Source: Cellulomonas sp. URHD0024
Lineage (GTDB): Bacteria; Actinomycetota; Actinomycetes; Actinomycetales; Cellulomonadaceae
Direction: 5' to 3'
Assembly (NCBI RefSeq): GCF_000426185.1
Contig: NZ_AUEW01000008.1
Location: 62,001-126,000, forward strand
DNA: 64,000 nt
The notes under the pieces: generated by a model
Told to the model about the DNA's origin: nothing
Database searches by the model: none
The model's input: the letters and a program-made list of their open reading frames with translations, nothing else
Part shown: in pieces, positions 18,011 to 27,100 of the stretch
How the letters are laid out: each line of letters begins with the position of its first letter
How positions within the stretch are numbered: the stretch's first letter is position 1
Made by a program: the position numbers and the translations under genes

Positions 18011-18659
18011 CCGAGTCGTGGACGATGCGGGCCACCTGGACCCGATTCGTCACGCGCAGCTTGGTGAACAGGCTGCCGACGTGCGTCTTGACCGTCGCGA
18101 CGCCCATGTAGAGGTCGCGTGCGATCTCGGAGTTCGTCTTGCCCTCGCTGACCGCGATCGCGACCTCACGCTCGCGGTCGGTCAGCCGGGCCATCGCGGT
18201 GCGTCCTGCTCGTCGGCGCTCGTCGTCCTGAGGCTTCGTGACGGCGGCGATCAGCTGGGACGTGACGCTCGGCGAGAGCATCGGGTCGCCGGCTGCCACG
18301 CGCCGGACGGCATCGATCAGCTCGACCGGTGGCGTGTCCTTGAGCAAGAACCCCGAAGCACCGTTCTGCAGCGCCGTCAGCACCATCTCGTCGGTGTCGA
18401 ACGTGGTCAGGACGATGACCCGGGTGCTCGACCCGCGCAGCGCACGCGTCGCCTGCAGACCGTCCATCCGCGGCATCCGGATGTCCATGAGCGTCACGTC
18501 GGGGGACTCCCGCTCGACGAGGTCGATCCCGGCCTGCCCGTCCCCCGCCTCGCCGACGATCTCCAGGTCCGGGGCGCCACCGAGGATCATCCGCAGGCCG
18601 GCGAGGACCAGCTGGTCGTCGTCGACCAGCACGATGCGGATCGGCTTCAGGAGTTCCAC
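18003..18659 (-). CDS. NarL/LuxR-family response regulator
   Basis: 218 aa. The receiver domain has the acidic pair DDD (13-15), phospho-acceptor D59 in LMDIRMPRMDG and the TTF switch/KD motif (LKDTPP). The C-terminal LuxR-type helix-turn-helix reads LTDREREVAIAVSEGKTNSEIA and ATVKTHVGSLFTKL. The ATG at 18659 overlaps the kinase gene end by 13 bp, so the pair is co-transcribed. It probably regulates nearby or envelope-related genes; target unknown. Confidence 0.92.
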   Translation of the reverse strand: MELLKPIRIVLVDDDQLVLAGLRMILGGAPDLEIVGEAGDGQAGIDLVERESPDVTLMDIRMPRMDGLQATRALRGSSTRVIVLTTFDTDEMVLTALQNGASGFLLKDTPPVELIDAVRRVAAGDPMLSPSVTSQLIAAVTKPQDDERRRAGRTAMARLTDREREVAIAVSEGKTNSEIARDLYMGVATVKTHVGSLFTKLRVTNRVQVARIVHDSED

Positions 18660-19915
18660 GGCAGCCTCGCTCTCACCAGGAACGACCCATCCGGTTGTCC
18701 TCCGTACGTCAGTGCCCCACCGGCCAGCTCGGCCCGTTCGGTCATGCCGGTCAACCCGACGCCCGGCGGCGCGCCCGACGTGCCGGTGGCTCCCACTGCG
18801 ACACCCACCCGGTTGCGCACCTCGACCTCGAGGATGCCTGCCGGCTCACCCGACAGCCGCACGGACACCGGCTCGCCCGGCGCGTGCTTACGGGCGTTCG
18901 TCAGCGCCTCCTGGACGATCCGGAACGACGTCCGCGACACCGTCACCGGCAGCTTGGACAGGTCGCACTCGCCGAGCCCGAGAACGTCGAGCTGCACCTG
19001 CGACCCGGCCTCGCGGACGTCGGCCAGCAGGGCGGGCAGCTCGGCGAGGGTCGGTTGAGGTGCCTCGACCCCGTCGCTCACCCGTCCGGCCCGCAGCACG
19101 CCGAGCACCTGGCGCAGCTCGGCCAGGGCGAGCTGGGCGTTCGCCTGGATGGTCGCGGCCGTCTCGGCGGTCTGCTCACGGGTGAGGTCCTCGCGGTAGG
19201 CCAGCGCGCCGGCGTGCATCGCGACCAACGAGATGCGGTGGGCGAGCACGTCGTGCATCTCGCGCGCGATGCGGGTGCGCTCGGCGTCCCGCGCGGCCTC
19301 CGTCGTCAGAGCCTGCTCCCGCTCCGCCGTCAGGAGCCGCTCGTGCAGGGACGCGACGAGCTCGCGCCGGGCCCGGACATAGAAGCCGGTGACGATCGCG
19401 AGGCCGAAGAAGACGAGACTCAGCAGCTGGTTGGCCGCCTGGGCGTACAGGTTGTCGTCTGTCGGTGCCAGGCCGCGGGCCCGGTAGACGAAGGCGGACA
19501 CGAGCCCGGAGACGAACCAGGCGAGAGCCGTGACGACGACCCACCGGCGCCGGCGCCAGGTGGCCATCGAGACGACGGCCAGCGTCGCGGCGCCGAACGT
19601 CGCGGTCGAGAACGAGCTGATGGCGATGGTGACGCAGGCGACGAGGAACGGGTGCTTGCGCCGCTGCGGGAGCAGGGCCACGGCGAAGGCGCCCAGCAGG
19701 AGGTCGGCCACGAGCCACATCCCGATGAGGTCCTGGCGCGGCCCGCTCGGCATAGCGCTCAGCTGCTCCACCGACGTCGCCGACCACGCGACCAAGCCGC
19801 CGAGCACCGCCAGCAGGTACCGCCACGTGCGCGACCACGGCTGCAGCGCCGGGTGCAGCAGCTCCTCCGGCACGGGGGTGACCCGTGCCTGGGCAGCGCT
19901 GACCGGTGTGGACAT
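18647..19915 (-). CDS. Sensor histidine kinase, HisKA_3 type
   Basis: 422 aa with five or six N-terminal transmembrane segments (residues about 32-180), a short coiled coil, the dimerisation/phospho-acceptor box with H221 in AREMHDVLAHRIS, and a HATPase_c domain with an N-box (RIVQEALTNARKHAPGE) and G-box (GVGLTGMTERAELAGG). This is the kinase class that pairs with NarL-type regulators, here immediately downstream. The membrane-embedded sensor has almost no extracellular loop, suggesting it senses something in or at the membrane. Confidence 0.92.
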   Translation of the reverse strand: MSTPVSAAQARVTPVPEELLHPALQPWSRTWRYLLAVLGGLVAWSATSVEQLSAMPSGPRQDLIGMWLVADLLLGAFAVALLPQRRKHPFLVACVTIAISSFSTATFGAATLAVVSMATWRRRRWVVVTALAWFVSGLVSAFVYRARGLAPTDDNLYAQAANQLLSLVFFGLAIVTGFYVRARRELVASLHERLLTAEREQALTTEAARDAERTRIAREMHDVLAHRISLVAMHAGALAYREDLTREQTAETAATIQANAQLALAELRQVLGVLRAGRVSDGVEAPQPTLAELPALLADVREAGSQVQLDVLGLGECDLSKLPVTVSRTSFRIVQEALTNARKHAPGEPVSVRLSGEPAGILEVEVRNRVGVAVGATGTSGAPPGVGLTGMTERAELAGGALTYGGQPDGSFLVRARLPWNS

Positions 19916-20012
19916 GCCAGCAGCCTAGGCAGCCCGGGGGTGCGCGCGGATCAGCCGCTCGGGCTGCGCCGGGTCCACCCGGCGGTGGAGCCCGGATCGC
20001 CCGCGGCCGACG

Positions 20013-20050
20013 GGACCGCCACGATGGACGGGCGGACCGCCACGATGGAC
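20013..20050. repeat. Short direct repeat upstream of the ClC gene
   Basis: The 17-bp sequence GGACCGCCACGATGGAC occurs at 20013-20029 and 20034-20050, a 21-bp period equal to about two helical turns, ending 21 bp before the channel start codon. It might be a paired binding site or a small duplication of a former start region. Confidence 0.5.
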
Positions 20051-20071
20051 CAGTCCGGACGAAGGAGGACG

Positions 20072-21352
20072 ATGAGCGAGCCGACCGCGGTCCGCGTCCC
20101 GGTCCGTGACCTGCTGCGCATGGCTGTGCCCGCCGTGGTGATCGGCGCCGTCTGCGCCGTGACGCTGGTCGCGTTGAGCGAACTCGCGGCTGTGCTCGAA
20201 CGCTGGCTCTGGGGCGGTCTCGCCGACCGCGTCGGCGTCGACCCCGACTCAGCCCCGTGGATCGTCGGCGTCCTCACGCTGACCGGCCTGGCCGTAGGTC
20301 TCGTCGTCCGGTTCGCGCCCGGGCACGCCGGCCCGGACCCGGCGACCCACGGCCTGGTGTCGGTCCCGCTGGCGCCGCGGGTGCTGCCCGGGCTGGCCGT
20401 CGCGATGGTGCTCACGCTCGCGGGCGGTGTCAGCCTCGGCCCGGAGAACCCGATCATGGCAATCAACGCCGCGCTCGTCGTCACCGTCGGCGCGCGGGTC
20501 ATGCCGCGGGTCCACGTGCCCGCGTGGGTCGTGATGTCGACAGCGGGGACGCTCGGGGCGATGTTCGGCACGCCGGTCGCGGCGGCGCTCATGCTCTCCG
20601 AGATCAGCCCGGGCGACCGGCGGGCGCCGCTCTGGGACCGACTGTTCGCGCCGCTCGTCGCCGCCATCGCCGGCGCCCTCACCTCCGCCCGGCTCGCGGA
20701 CCACACCTTCGACGTCGAGCTGCCCCCCTATGTGTGGGGCGGTGTGCGCGACGTCGCCCTCGCCGTCGCCATCGCCCTGGCTGCCGGCGGGCTCGGGCTC
20801 GGCGCCTCCTACGCGTTCTCCCCGCTGCACCGGCTGTTCCACCGGGTCCAGAACCCCGTGCTCCTGCTCACGCTCGGCGGCCTGGCGCTCGGGGTGCTCG
20901 GCGTCGTGGGCGGCCCGATCACCCTGTTCAGGGGCCTGGACCAGATGAAGGTGCTGCCCGAGCGGGTCGGCACGACGACGGCCCTCGGGTTCCTCGGCCT
21001 GGCGGTGGTCAAGCTGGCCGCCATGCTCGTGGCCAGCACGACGGCGTTCCGGGGGGGTCGCATCTTCCCCGTCGTGTTCGTCGGCGTGGCACTCGGCTTC
21101 GCCGTCGGGACCGCGTTCCCCGGGGTGCCGATGGCGCTCGCGGTCGGGGCGTCGACCACCGGGATCCTGGTCGCGGCGACGCGCAGCGGCTGGCTGAGCG
21201 TCTTCATCGCCGTCGCGGTCGTCTCGGACGTCACGCTGCTGCCGGCCCTCATCGCCGCGATGCTCGCGGCCTGGGTGCTCGTCGCGAACCGTCCCGAGCT
21301 CGTCGCGACGCCGTCGGGCCCGCCACCTGCGCAGGACCCGACGACGACCTGA
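20072..21352 (+). CDS. ClC-family ion channel/transporter, YfeO-like
   Basis: 426 aa with about ten hydrophobic segments. The selectivity-loop block GVSLGPENPIMAINAAL matches the variant ClC branch typified by E. coli YfeO, in which the classical GREGP is altered but the Glu is retained. Later blocks (MFGTPVAAALMLSEI, ASTTAFRGGRIFPVVFVGVALG) are also typical of ClC. It probably moves chloride or another anion across the cytoplasmic membrane. ATG 20072 has a strong GAAGGAGGAC just upstream. It diverges from the two-component genes and converges on hemA. Confidence 0.82.
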   Translation: MSEPTAVRVPVRDLLRMAVPAVVIGAVCAVTLVALSELAAVLERWLWGGLADRVGVDPDSAPWIVGVLTLTGLAVGLVVRFAPGHAGPDPATHGLVSVPLAPRVLPGLAVAMVLTLAGGVSLGPENPIMAINAALVVTVGARVMPRVHVPAWVVMSTAGTLGAMFGTPVAAALMLSEISPGDRRAPLWDRLFAPLVAAIAGALTSARLADHTFDVELPPYVWGGVRDVALAVAIALAAGGLGLGASYAFSPLHRLFHRVQNPVLLLTLGGLALGVLGVVGGPITLFRGLDQMKVLPERVGTTTALGFLGLAVVKLAAMLVASTTAFRGGRIFPVVFVGVALGFAVGTAFPGVPMALAVGASTTGILVAATRSGWLSVFIAVAVVSDVTLLPALIAAMLAAWVLVANRPELVATPSGPPPAQDPTTT

Positions 21353-21354
21353 GG

Positions 21355-22599
21355 TCAGACCGCGTCGGTCAGGGACGGGACGGGGATGGACGCCAGCTCG
21401 GCGAGCGCCTGCGCGTACGTGGTCGCGTCACCGGCGCGGGCGGCCTCTCGCGCACGCACGGTGGGCCCGTGCAGGGTTGCGCGAGTGCGCCGACGCAGGG
21501 CCCGGACCGCACGTTCGTCGGACAGGTCGACGAGCTCGTTCTCGAGACCGCCCAGCACACGAGTGCGTTCGGCGACGACCGCGGGGTTCCAGTCCCGCAC
21601 GCGGCGGTCCGCCTCGTAGGCCTCGGCGGCGGCGGTGACCACCTCGTGCGCGGCCTCGACGGCGGCGTGCTCGGCCGGGGCGTACTCGCTGACGGTGTGC
21701 AGGCTGACCAGGCGCACGCCGGGGAGCGACCGGACGCCGGGGTCCACGTCGTGCCGCAGTGCGAGGTCGACGACGGTCAGCGGGCGAGCGGCAGCGGTGC
21801 GGGCGACGGCCAGGGCGTCGACACCGAGGACCGCGCCGGCGGCGCCGCTGCACGCGACGACGAGGTCGACGTCCGAGACCTCGGCAGCCAGGTCCGCGCT
21901 CGTCGGCAGGGCTCGGACCCCGCGAGCGGCGGCGAACGCCCGCGCGCGGCCCGAGGTCGAGTAGACGCGGACGTCGGTGCACCCGCGAGCCTTCAGCTGG
22001 GCCAGCGACGCGCCGGCGTACGAACCGGTTCCGACGAGCACGCAGCGGACCTGCGACCAGTCCGGCAGCTCGGACTCGGCGATGTCCAGGGCGACGCCGA
22101 CGACCGACCGTCCGGTGGCACCCAGCCCGGTGCGCGCCTCGACGTCGCGCGAGACGCGCGACGCCGCCTGGAACAGGGACTCCAGACCGCTCGTCGTGGT
22201 GTGGTCGCGGCGCGCGGTCGTCAGCGCCCGACGCACCTGGCCGGCGATCTCGCGCTCGCCGACGACCATCGAGTCGAGCCCGCTGGCGACGGCGAACAAG
22301 TGCTCGGCGGCGTCGGTGCCGGCGCGCAGCCGCAGGTGAGAGGCGACCTCGTCCGCCGTGTACCCCGAACGCTGGGCGACGGTCGCGGCGGCCGCGGCAC
22401 GGGCCTGCGGGGCGTCCTGCGCGTCGCCGACCTCCAGGTACAGCTCGAACCGGTTGCACGTCGCGAGGACGATCGCACCGGACACGGACGCGGCGGAGTG
22501 CACGAGCTCGGACGCGACGGCCTGCACGTCCGAGGAGAGACGTTCCAGCACATCGAGGTCGAGGTCGTGGTGACTAGCGGCGAGGGACAGCAGCACCAC
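21355..22599 (-). CDS. hemA: Glutamyl-tRNA reductase
   Basis: 414 aa. It reduces glutamyl-tRNA(Glu) to glutamate-1-semialdehyde, the first committed step of the C5 route to heme. The catalytic Cys is C48 in ATCNRFELYL; the block GLDSMVVGEREIAGQVRRAL and the NADP-binding LVGTGSYAGASLAQLKARG follow. Oddly, it is transcribed divergently from hemE-hemG rather than leading hemC. The short AT-rich spacer at 22600-22645 must hold both promoters. Confidence 0.95.
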   Translation of the reverse strand: MVLLSLAASHHDLDLDVLERLSSDVQAVASELVHSAASVSGAIVLATCNRFELYLEVGDAQDAPQARAAAAATVAQRSGYTADEVASHLRLRAGTDAAEHLFAVASGLDSMVVGEREIAGQVRRALTTARRDHTTTSGLESLFQAASRVSRDVEARTGLGATGRSVVGVALDIAESELPDWSQVRCVLVGTGSYAGASLAQLKARGCTDVRVYSTSGRARAFAAARGVRALPTSADLAAEVSDVDLVVACSGAAGAVLGVDALAVARTAAARPLTVVDLALRHDVDPGVRSLPGVRLVSLHTVSEYAPAEHAAVEAAHEVVTAAAEAYEADRRVRDWNPAVVAERTRVLGGLENELVDLSDERAVRALRRRTRATLHGPTVRAREAARAGDATTYAQALAELASIPVPSLTDAV

Positions 22600-22645
22600 G
22601 TGGCCGATTCAATCATCTGTTCATTTGTCCGGCACAATCGCACCT
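22600..22645. promoter_or_regulatory. Divergent hemA/hemE promoter region
   Basis: This 46-bp spacer is much richer in A/T than its surroundings. On the plus strand CACAAT (22633-22638) stands seven bases before GTG 22646, which would place the transcription start at or next to the hemE start codon, a leaderless mRNA as is common in actinobacteria. hemA must be expressed from the same small region in the other direction. Confidence 0.45.
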
Positions 22646-23710
22646 GTGAACCTTCCTTCCGCGCACCCGCTGGTCGACGGCCGCACGACGCATTCTTCGC
22701 TGGTTCGCGCCTATTCCGGCGAGCGCCCGTCGACGCTGCCCGTGTGGTTCATGCGACAGGCGGGGCGGTCCCTGCCCGAGTACCGCGCCGCCCGCCAGGG
22801 CACCGCGATGCTCGACGCGTGCCTCACGCCCTCGCTGGCCAGCGAGATCACCCTGCAGCCGGTCCGCCGGCACGGTGTCGACGCCGCGATCTTCTTCTCG
22901 GACATCGTCGTGCCGCTCAAGCTCGCGGGCGTCGACGTCGAGATCAAGCCCGGTGTCGGGCCCGTCATGGGGTCGCCGGTGCGCACGGCCGACGACGTGG
23001 CGCGGCTGCGAGCGCTGGGACCGCTCACGCCCGAAGCCCTCGCGCCCGTCTCCGAGGGCGTCGCGCTGACGGTGGACGCGCTCGGCAGCACCCCGCTCAT
23101 CGGGTTCGCGGGGGCCCCGTTCACGCTGGCCGCCTACCTGGTCGAGGGCGGACCGTCGCGCGACCACCTGGCGGCCCGCACCCTGATGCACTCCGACCCG
23201 GTCACGTGGGCCGAGCTGACCGACTGGGCCGCCGACGTCACGGGTGCGTTCCTGCGGGCGCAGGTGCTCGCCGGGGCCAGCGCTGCGCAGCTGTTCGACT
23301 CGTGGGCCGGGTCGCTGGGGGTGTCGGACTACACCGCGCACGTCGCCCCCGCCTCGGCGCGCGCCCTGCACCACATCGGGGACCTCGGTGTGAAGAAGGT
23401 CCACTTCGGCACCGGGACCGGCGAGCTGCTGGTCGCGATGCGTGACGTGGGCGCGGACGTCATCGGCGTCGACTACCGCCTGCACCTCGACGAGGCGAAC
23501 CGCCGGCTCGGTGGCACGACTCCGCTGCAGGGCAACATCGACCCGGCCCTGCTCGCGGCGTCCTGGCCCGTGCTGGAGGCCCACGTCCGGGACGTCGTGG
23601 CCCGGGGCGCGAGCGCACCGGCGCACGTGGTGAACCTCGGCCACGGAGTGCCTCCGGGCACGGACCCTGCCGTCCTGACGCGCGTGGTCGAGCTGGTCCA
23701 CGGGCTCTGA
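22646..23710 (+). CDS. hemE: Uroporphyrinogen decarboxylase
   Basis: It converts uroporphyrinogen III to coproporphyrinogen III. The hallmark WFMRQAGRSLPEYRA is at the N-terminus, IFFSDIVVPLKLAGVDVEI holds the conserved Asp, and IGFAGAPFTLAAYLVEGG, YRLHLDEA and NLGHGVPPGTDP follow. GTG 22646 gives 354 aa; an in-frame TTG at 22625 would add seven residues but overlaps the likely promoter. hemG starts 7 bp after its stop. Confidence 0.95.
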   Translation: MNLPSAHPLVDGRTTHSSLVRAYSGERPSTLPVWFMRQAGRSLPEYRAARQGTAMLDACLTPSLASEITLQPVRRHGVDAAIFFSDIVVPLKLAGVDVEIKPGVGPVMGSPVRTADDVARLRALGPLTPEALAPVSEGVALTVDALGSTPLIGFAGAPFTLAAYLVEGGPSRDHLAARTLMHSDPVTWAELTDWAADVTGAFLRAQVLAGASAAQLFDSWAGSLGVSDYTAHVAPASARALHHIGDLGVKKVHFGTGTGELLVAMRDVGADVIGVDYRLHLDEANRRLGGTTPLQGNIDPALLAASWPVLEAHVRDVVARGASAPAHVVNLGHGVPPGTDPAVLTRVVELVHGL

Positions 23711-23717
23711 CCCGCCG

Positions 23718-25079
23718 ATGGACTGGGACGCGATCGTCGTCGGCGGGGGTGTCGCCGGACTGGTCGCCGCCCGTTCGCTGGCGTCCGACGGTCTGCGCAC
23801 CCTGGTCCTCGAGGCCCGGGACGAGCCCGGCGGAGCGGTCCGGGGGCACACCGTCGCCGGTCTGCGGCTGGATGCCGGCGCGGAGTCGTTCGCCACGCGT
23901 GGCGGCGCGGTCAAGGCCCTCGCCGACGAGCTGAGCCTGCCGGTGGTCGCTCCCGAACCCGTCGGGTCGTGGGTGCACCTGGCGTCCGGCGACGGGCCGC
24001 TGCCGCGCACCGGACTCCTCGGCATCCCGTCGCAGCCCTGGTCGGCACGGCGGACGATCGGCGTCCTGGGAGCACTGCGGGCCTCCCTCGACCTCGTCCT
24101 GCCGCGGTCCGCCGACCCGGCGACCCTCGGTGCGCTCGTGCGGCAGCGCATGGGTTCCCGCGTGCTCGACCGGCTCGTCCGGCCCGTCGTCGGCGGCGTG
24201 CACGCGGCCGACCCCGACGACCTGTCCGTCGATGCGGTCGCGCCCGGGCTGGCCGCCGCCCGGAGCCGCGGGTCGCTCGCGCGGGCGGTCCGGTCGATGC
24301 GCGCGTCGGCGCCGGCCGGGGCCGCCGCACTCGGGATCGACGGCGGCATGCACCTGCTGGTCGACGCTCTCCTCGCGGACCTGCGGGCGCGGGGCTGCGA
24401 GGTGCGCACGGGAAGCACGGTGAGCACGGTGAGCCCGATGAGCCCGGCGACCGGGGCGCAGCCGTCCGACGCCGGCTGGAGAGTGCTCGTCACGACGGGG
24501 TCAGACGGGCCGGCGCCGGAGTCGGCGCCCCGCTTGGTCCTCGCCACCCCCGGGGCGCCGGAGCTCCTCGGCCTCCCGACCGGCGACCCGGACCCGGGCG
24601 CCGAGGTCACGCTCGTCACGCTGGTGCTACGGGCGCCTGCGTTGGACCACGCGCCCCGCGGGACCGGCGTCCTCGTCGCGCCGGAGGCCGCGGACGTCGT
24701 CGCGAAGGCCCTCACGCACGGCACCGCCAAGTGGGCGTGGTTGGCGCGTGAGGCCGGTCGTGGCACGCACGTCGTCCGCCTCTCCTACGGCCGGGCGGGT
24801 GCTGCGGTCACGGAGCTGCCAGACGTCGCCCTGGCCCTGCGCGACGCCTCCCGGCTGCTCGGCGTGCCCCTCCACGACGACCAGCTCCTGGGCTCTGCGA
24901 CGGTGCGCTGGACGCAGGCGCTCCCGCGCCCGAGCGAGGCGCACCGCGCGGTCGTCGCGGCGGTCCGGTCAGCGGTCGCGGAGCTGCCCGGCGTGGCGGT
25001 CTGCGGGGCATGGGTGGCCGGCAACGGGCTCGCGTCGGTGGTGCCGGACGCGCGAGCGGCGGCGCGTTCGCTCGTCTGA
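23718..25079 (+). CDS. hemG: Protoporphyrinogen/coproporphyrinogen oxidase, HemY type
   Basis: 453 aa FAD enzyme. The dinucleotide-binding motif VVGGGVAGLVAARSLASDG and LEARDEPGGAVRG open the protein; AGNGLASVVPDARAAARSL closes it, as in HemY/CgoX. In Actinobacteria this enzyme normally oxidises coproporphyrinogen III to coproporphyrin III in the coproporphyrin-dependent heme pathway. The partners CpfC (hemH) and ChdC (hemQ) are not in this window. It is co-transcribed with hemE. A Ser/Thr/Val-rich insertion near residues 233-250 looks like low-complexity expansion. Confidence 0.92.
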   Translation: MDWDAIVVGGGVAGLVAARSLASDGLRTLVLEARDEPGGAVRGHTVAGLRLDAGAESFATRGGAVKALADELSLPVVAPEPVGSWVHLASGDGPLPRTGLLGIPSQPWSARRTIGVLGALRASLDLVLPRSADPATLGALVRQRMGSRVLDRLVRPVVGGVHAADPDDLSVDAVAPGLAAARSRGSLARAVRSMRASAPAGAAALGIDGGMHLLVDALLADLRARGCEVRTGSTVSTVSPMSPATGAQPSDAGWRVLVTTGSDGPAPESAPRLVLATPGAPELLGLPTGDPDPGAEVTLVTLVLRAPALDHAPRGTGVLVAPEAADVVAKALTHGTAKWAWLAREAGRGTHVVRLSYGRAGAAVTELPDVALALRDASRLLGVPLHDDQLLGSATVRWTQALPRPSEAHRAVVAAVRSAVAELPGVAVCGAWVAGNGLASVVPDARAAARSLV

Positions 25080-25391
25080 CGACGTGTTATTCGTCACGTA
25101 TTCCCGGCGCATTTTCTGACAACTCGTCGGCAACGGGCGCACAATGTCGTCCGCAACATTCTTGGCGCGTGTTCTGACAGATTGTCAGGACAGGTTCGCG
25201 ACCAATAATCACGCAGGCACAGGCGGTCGCGCGCTGGGCATCGTGACGCCGGGCCCGGCTCGTCCGCTCCCGACGGCGGTCGCCACCACCGGACGCGGTC
25301 GGCGCACTCGCCCTCGCCACACCGGCTCCGGTCGCGCGACCACCTCTCGGGTTTTCGACATCGCCCCCGAGACCGGAGGACACTGGACCAC
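25080..25391. other. Upstream region of the hemC operon
   Basis: This 312-bp gap has a stretch (25085-25215) of lower GC than the genes and holds the repeated motif described at 25106-25188. An open frame running from 25144 into hemC lacks a ribosome site and family features, so I treat the gap as regulatory. Confidence 0.6.
25106..25188 (+). promoter_or_regulatory. Repeated TTCTGACA element upstream of hemC
   Basis: Two copies of GGCGC-N4/5-TTCTGACA lie at 25106-25121 and 25164-25179, 58 bp apart. The second copy is part of a perfect dyad CTGACA-GAT-TGTCAG (25174-25188). The pair lies 200-290 bp upstream of the hemC start. The arrangement suggests two binding sites for one regulator, or duplicated promoters. 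Confidence 0.5.
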
Positions 25392-26312
25392 ATGCCCCAG
25401 CACGTCGTCGTCGGCACCCGCGGCAGCGCCCTCGCGCTCACCCAGACCGGGCACGTGGTCGACGCGCTCGCGGCGGCCGGGGACCTGACGCTGGAGACCG
25501 TCCGGGTCCGCACCGACGGCGACCGTCTGACCGGCTCGCTCGCGAGCCTCGGCGGCACCGGCGTGTTCGTGACCGCCCTGCGGGAGGCGCTCCTCGACGG
25601 CCGGTGCGACCTGGCCGTCCACTCGCTGAAGGACCTGCCCACCGGCGACCCGCCGGGTCTGGTCCTCGGCGCTGTCCCGGTTCGCGAGGACCCCGCCGAC
25701 GCCCTCTGCGCACGTGACGGCCTCAAGCTCGCCGACCTCCCCGTCGGCGCGCGGGTCGGGACGGGCTCGCCCCGTCGCAAGGCGCAGCTGCTCGCCGCCC
25801 GGCCCGATCTGGAGGTCGTCGACATCAGGGGCAACGTCGACACGCGGCTCGGTCGCATCGCGTCCGACCTCGACGCCGTGGTCCTGGCGCGCGCCGGGCT
25901 CGCCCGGCTGGGCCGCCTCGACGCGGTGACCGAGGCGTTCGGGCCGGACGTGATGACCCCGGCGCCCGGCCAGGGCGCGTTGGCGATCGAGGTCCGTGCC
26001 GGGGTCGACGGTCCACTCGCCCGCGCACTCGAAGCCCTCGACGACCGGCCCACCCGTCTCGCGGTCGCCGCCGAGCGGGCGCTCCTCGAGCGGCTCGAGG
26101 CCGGCTGTGCGGCACCGATCGGCGCCCGGGGGGTGCTCAGCGGCTCCACCCTGCGGCTCGACGCCGTGGTGGCACGCCCGGACGGCACGGCCACGCTCAG
26201 GCGCGGCCTGAGTCTCGAAGCCCACGCCGAGGTCGACGCCCGCGACCTGGGCACCCGACTCGCCGACGACCTGCTGGCGAACGGCGCCGCGGAGCTGGCG
26301 GACCTGCGATGA
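25392..26312 (+). CDS. hemC: Porphobilinogen deaminase (hydroxymethylbilane synthase)
   Basis: 306 aa. It polymerises four porphobilinogen units into hydroxymethylbilane. Visible: VGTRGSALALTQTGHV, VHSLKDLPT, GTGSPRRKAQL, DIRGNVDTRLGR, and the dipyrromethane cofactor cysteine C239 in LEAGCAAPIGA. GGAGGA lies upstream of ATG 25392. It is first in the hemC-D-B-L operon and overlaps hemD by 4 bp. Confidence 0.96.
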   Translation: MPQHVVVGTRGSALALTQTGHVVDALAAAGDLTLETVRVRTDGDRLTGSLASLGGTGVFVTALREALLDGRCDLAVHSLKDLPTGDPPGLVLGAVPVREDPADALCARDGLKLADLPVGARVGTGSPRRKAQLLAARPDLEVVDIRGNVDTRLGRIASDLDAVVLARAGLARLGRLDAVTEAFGPDVMTPAPGQGALAIEVRAGVDGPLARALEALDDRPTRLAVAAERALLERLEAGCAAPIGARGVLSGSTLRLDAVVARPDGTATLRRGLSLEAHAEVDARDLGTRLADDLLANGAAELADLR

Positions 26313-27100
26313 CGGCCCTCCCGCTCACCGGCTGGCGCGTGCTGGTCCCACGCCCTACCGCGGGGCGGAGCCCGGCCGTCGTCGCGCTGGCAGCCGCGGG
26401 CGCCGAGGCCGTCGTCGTCCCTCTCATCGAGACCGTGGCCCCCGAGGACCCCACGCCGCTCGCCGACGCCCTGCTCGCCCTCGAGGTGGGCTGGTACGAG
26501 TGGCTGGTGGTGTCCAGCGCCGCCGCGGTGCCGATCCTCGTCGAGCACGGGCTCCCGGTGGAGCGGACCAAGGTCGCCGCCGTCGGACCCGGGACGGCCC
26601 GCGCCCTGCGCGACGTCGGCGTGCACGTCGACCTCGTCCCGCTCAGTGAGTCCACCGCCCGCGCTCTCGTCGCGCAGTTCCCCGCACCCGCCACCACCGG
26701 GCGGATCCTCTTTCCGCGCGGCGACCTCGCCGCCCCGACGCTCGCGGACGGCCTACGCGCCCGCGGCTGGCAGGTCGACGACGTCGTCGCCTACCGGACC
26801 GTCTCGGCGGAGGCGCCCAGCGCGGAGGTCCGCGAGGCGTGGGTCGACGGGACGATCCGCGGCGCCCTGCTCACGTCGGCCAGCACGGTCCGCGAGCTCA
26901 ACACCCAGCTCGGTCCCCCGCCGACGAGCACGCTGCTGGTCGGCATCGGCCCGACGACCGCCGCGGAGGCCGCCCGACTGGGCCTTCCGCTCGCGGGCGT
27001 GGCCACCGAGCAGACGATGACCGGGCTGGTCGACGCACTGGCCAAGGCGGCGAACACGGCGATGCCCGAACAGATCCCCAGCCCCGAGGAGCTTCCGTGA
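26309..27100 (+). CDS. hemD: Uroporphyrinogen-III synthase
   Basis: 263 aa. It closes and flips ring D of hydroxymethylbilane. HemD sequences diverge strongly, but the two-domain pattern is visible: [21 protein letters not shown], a [17 protein letters not shown] block, [17 protein letters not shown], then [19 protein letters not shown] with VAYRTV, and the C-terminal [15 protein letters not shown] 26309 overlaps the hemC stop (ATGA), and its own stop overlaps hemB's GTG. Confidence 0.92.
   Translation: MTALPLTGWRVLVPRPTAGRSPAVVALAAAGAEAVVVPLIETVAPEDPTPLADALLALEVGWYEWLVVSSAAAVPILVEHGLPVERTKVAAVGPGTARALRDVGVHVDLVPLSESTARALVAQFPAPATTGRILFPRGDLAAPTLADGLRARGWQVDDVVAYRTVSAEAPSAEVREAWVDGTIRGALLTSASTVRELNTQLGPPPTSTLLVGIGPTTAAEAARLGLPLAGVATEQTMTGLVDALAKAANTAMPEQIPSPEELP

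Noticed and set aside
20257-23445. A 1062-codon plus-strand frame across the ClC gene, hemA and hemE
   Set aside because: It overlaps well-supported genes in other frames and lacks any domain; classic GC-driven shadow.
25144-25391. Open frame running from the hemC upstream region into hemC
   Set aside because: No ribosome site and it overlaps hemC in another frame; the region looks regulatory.
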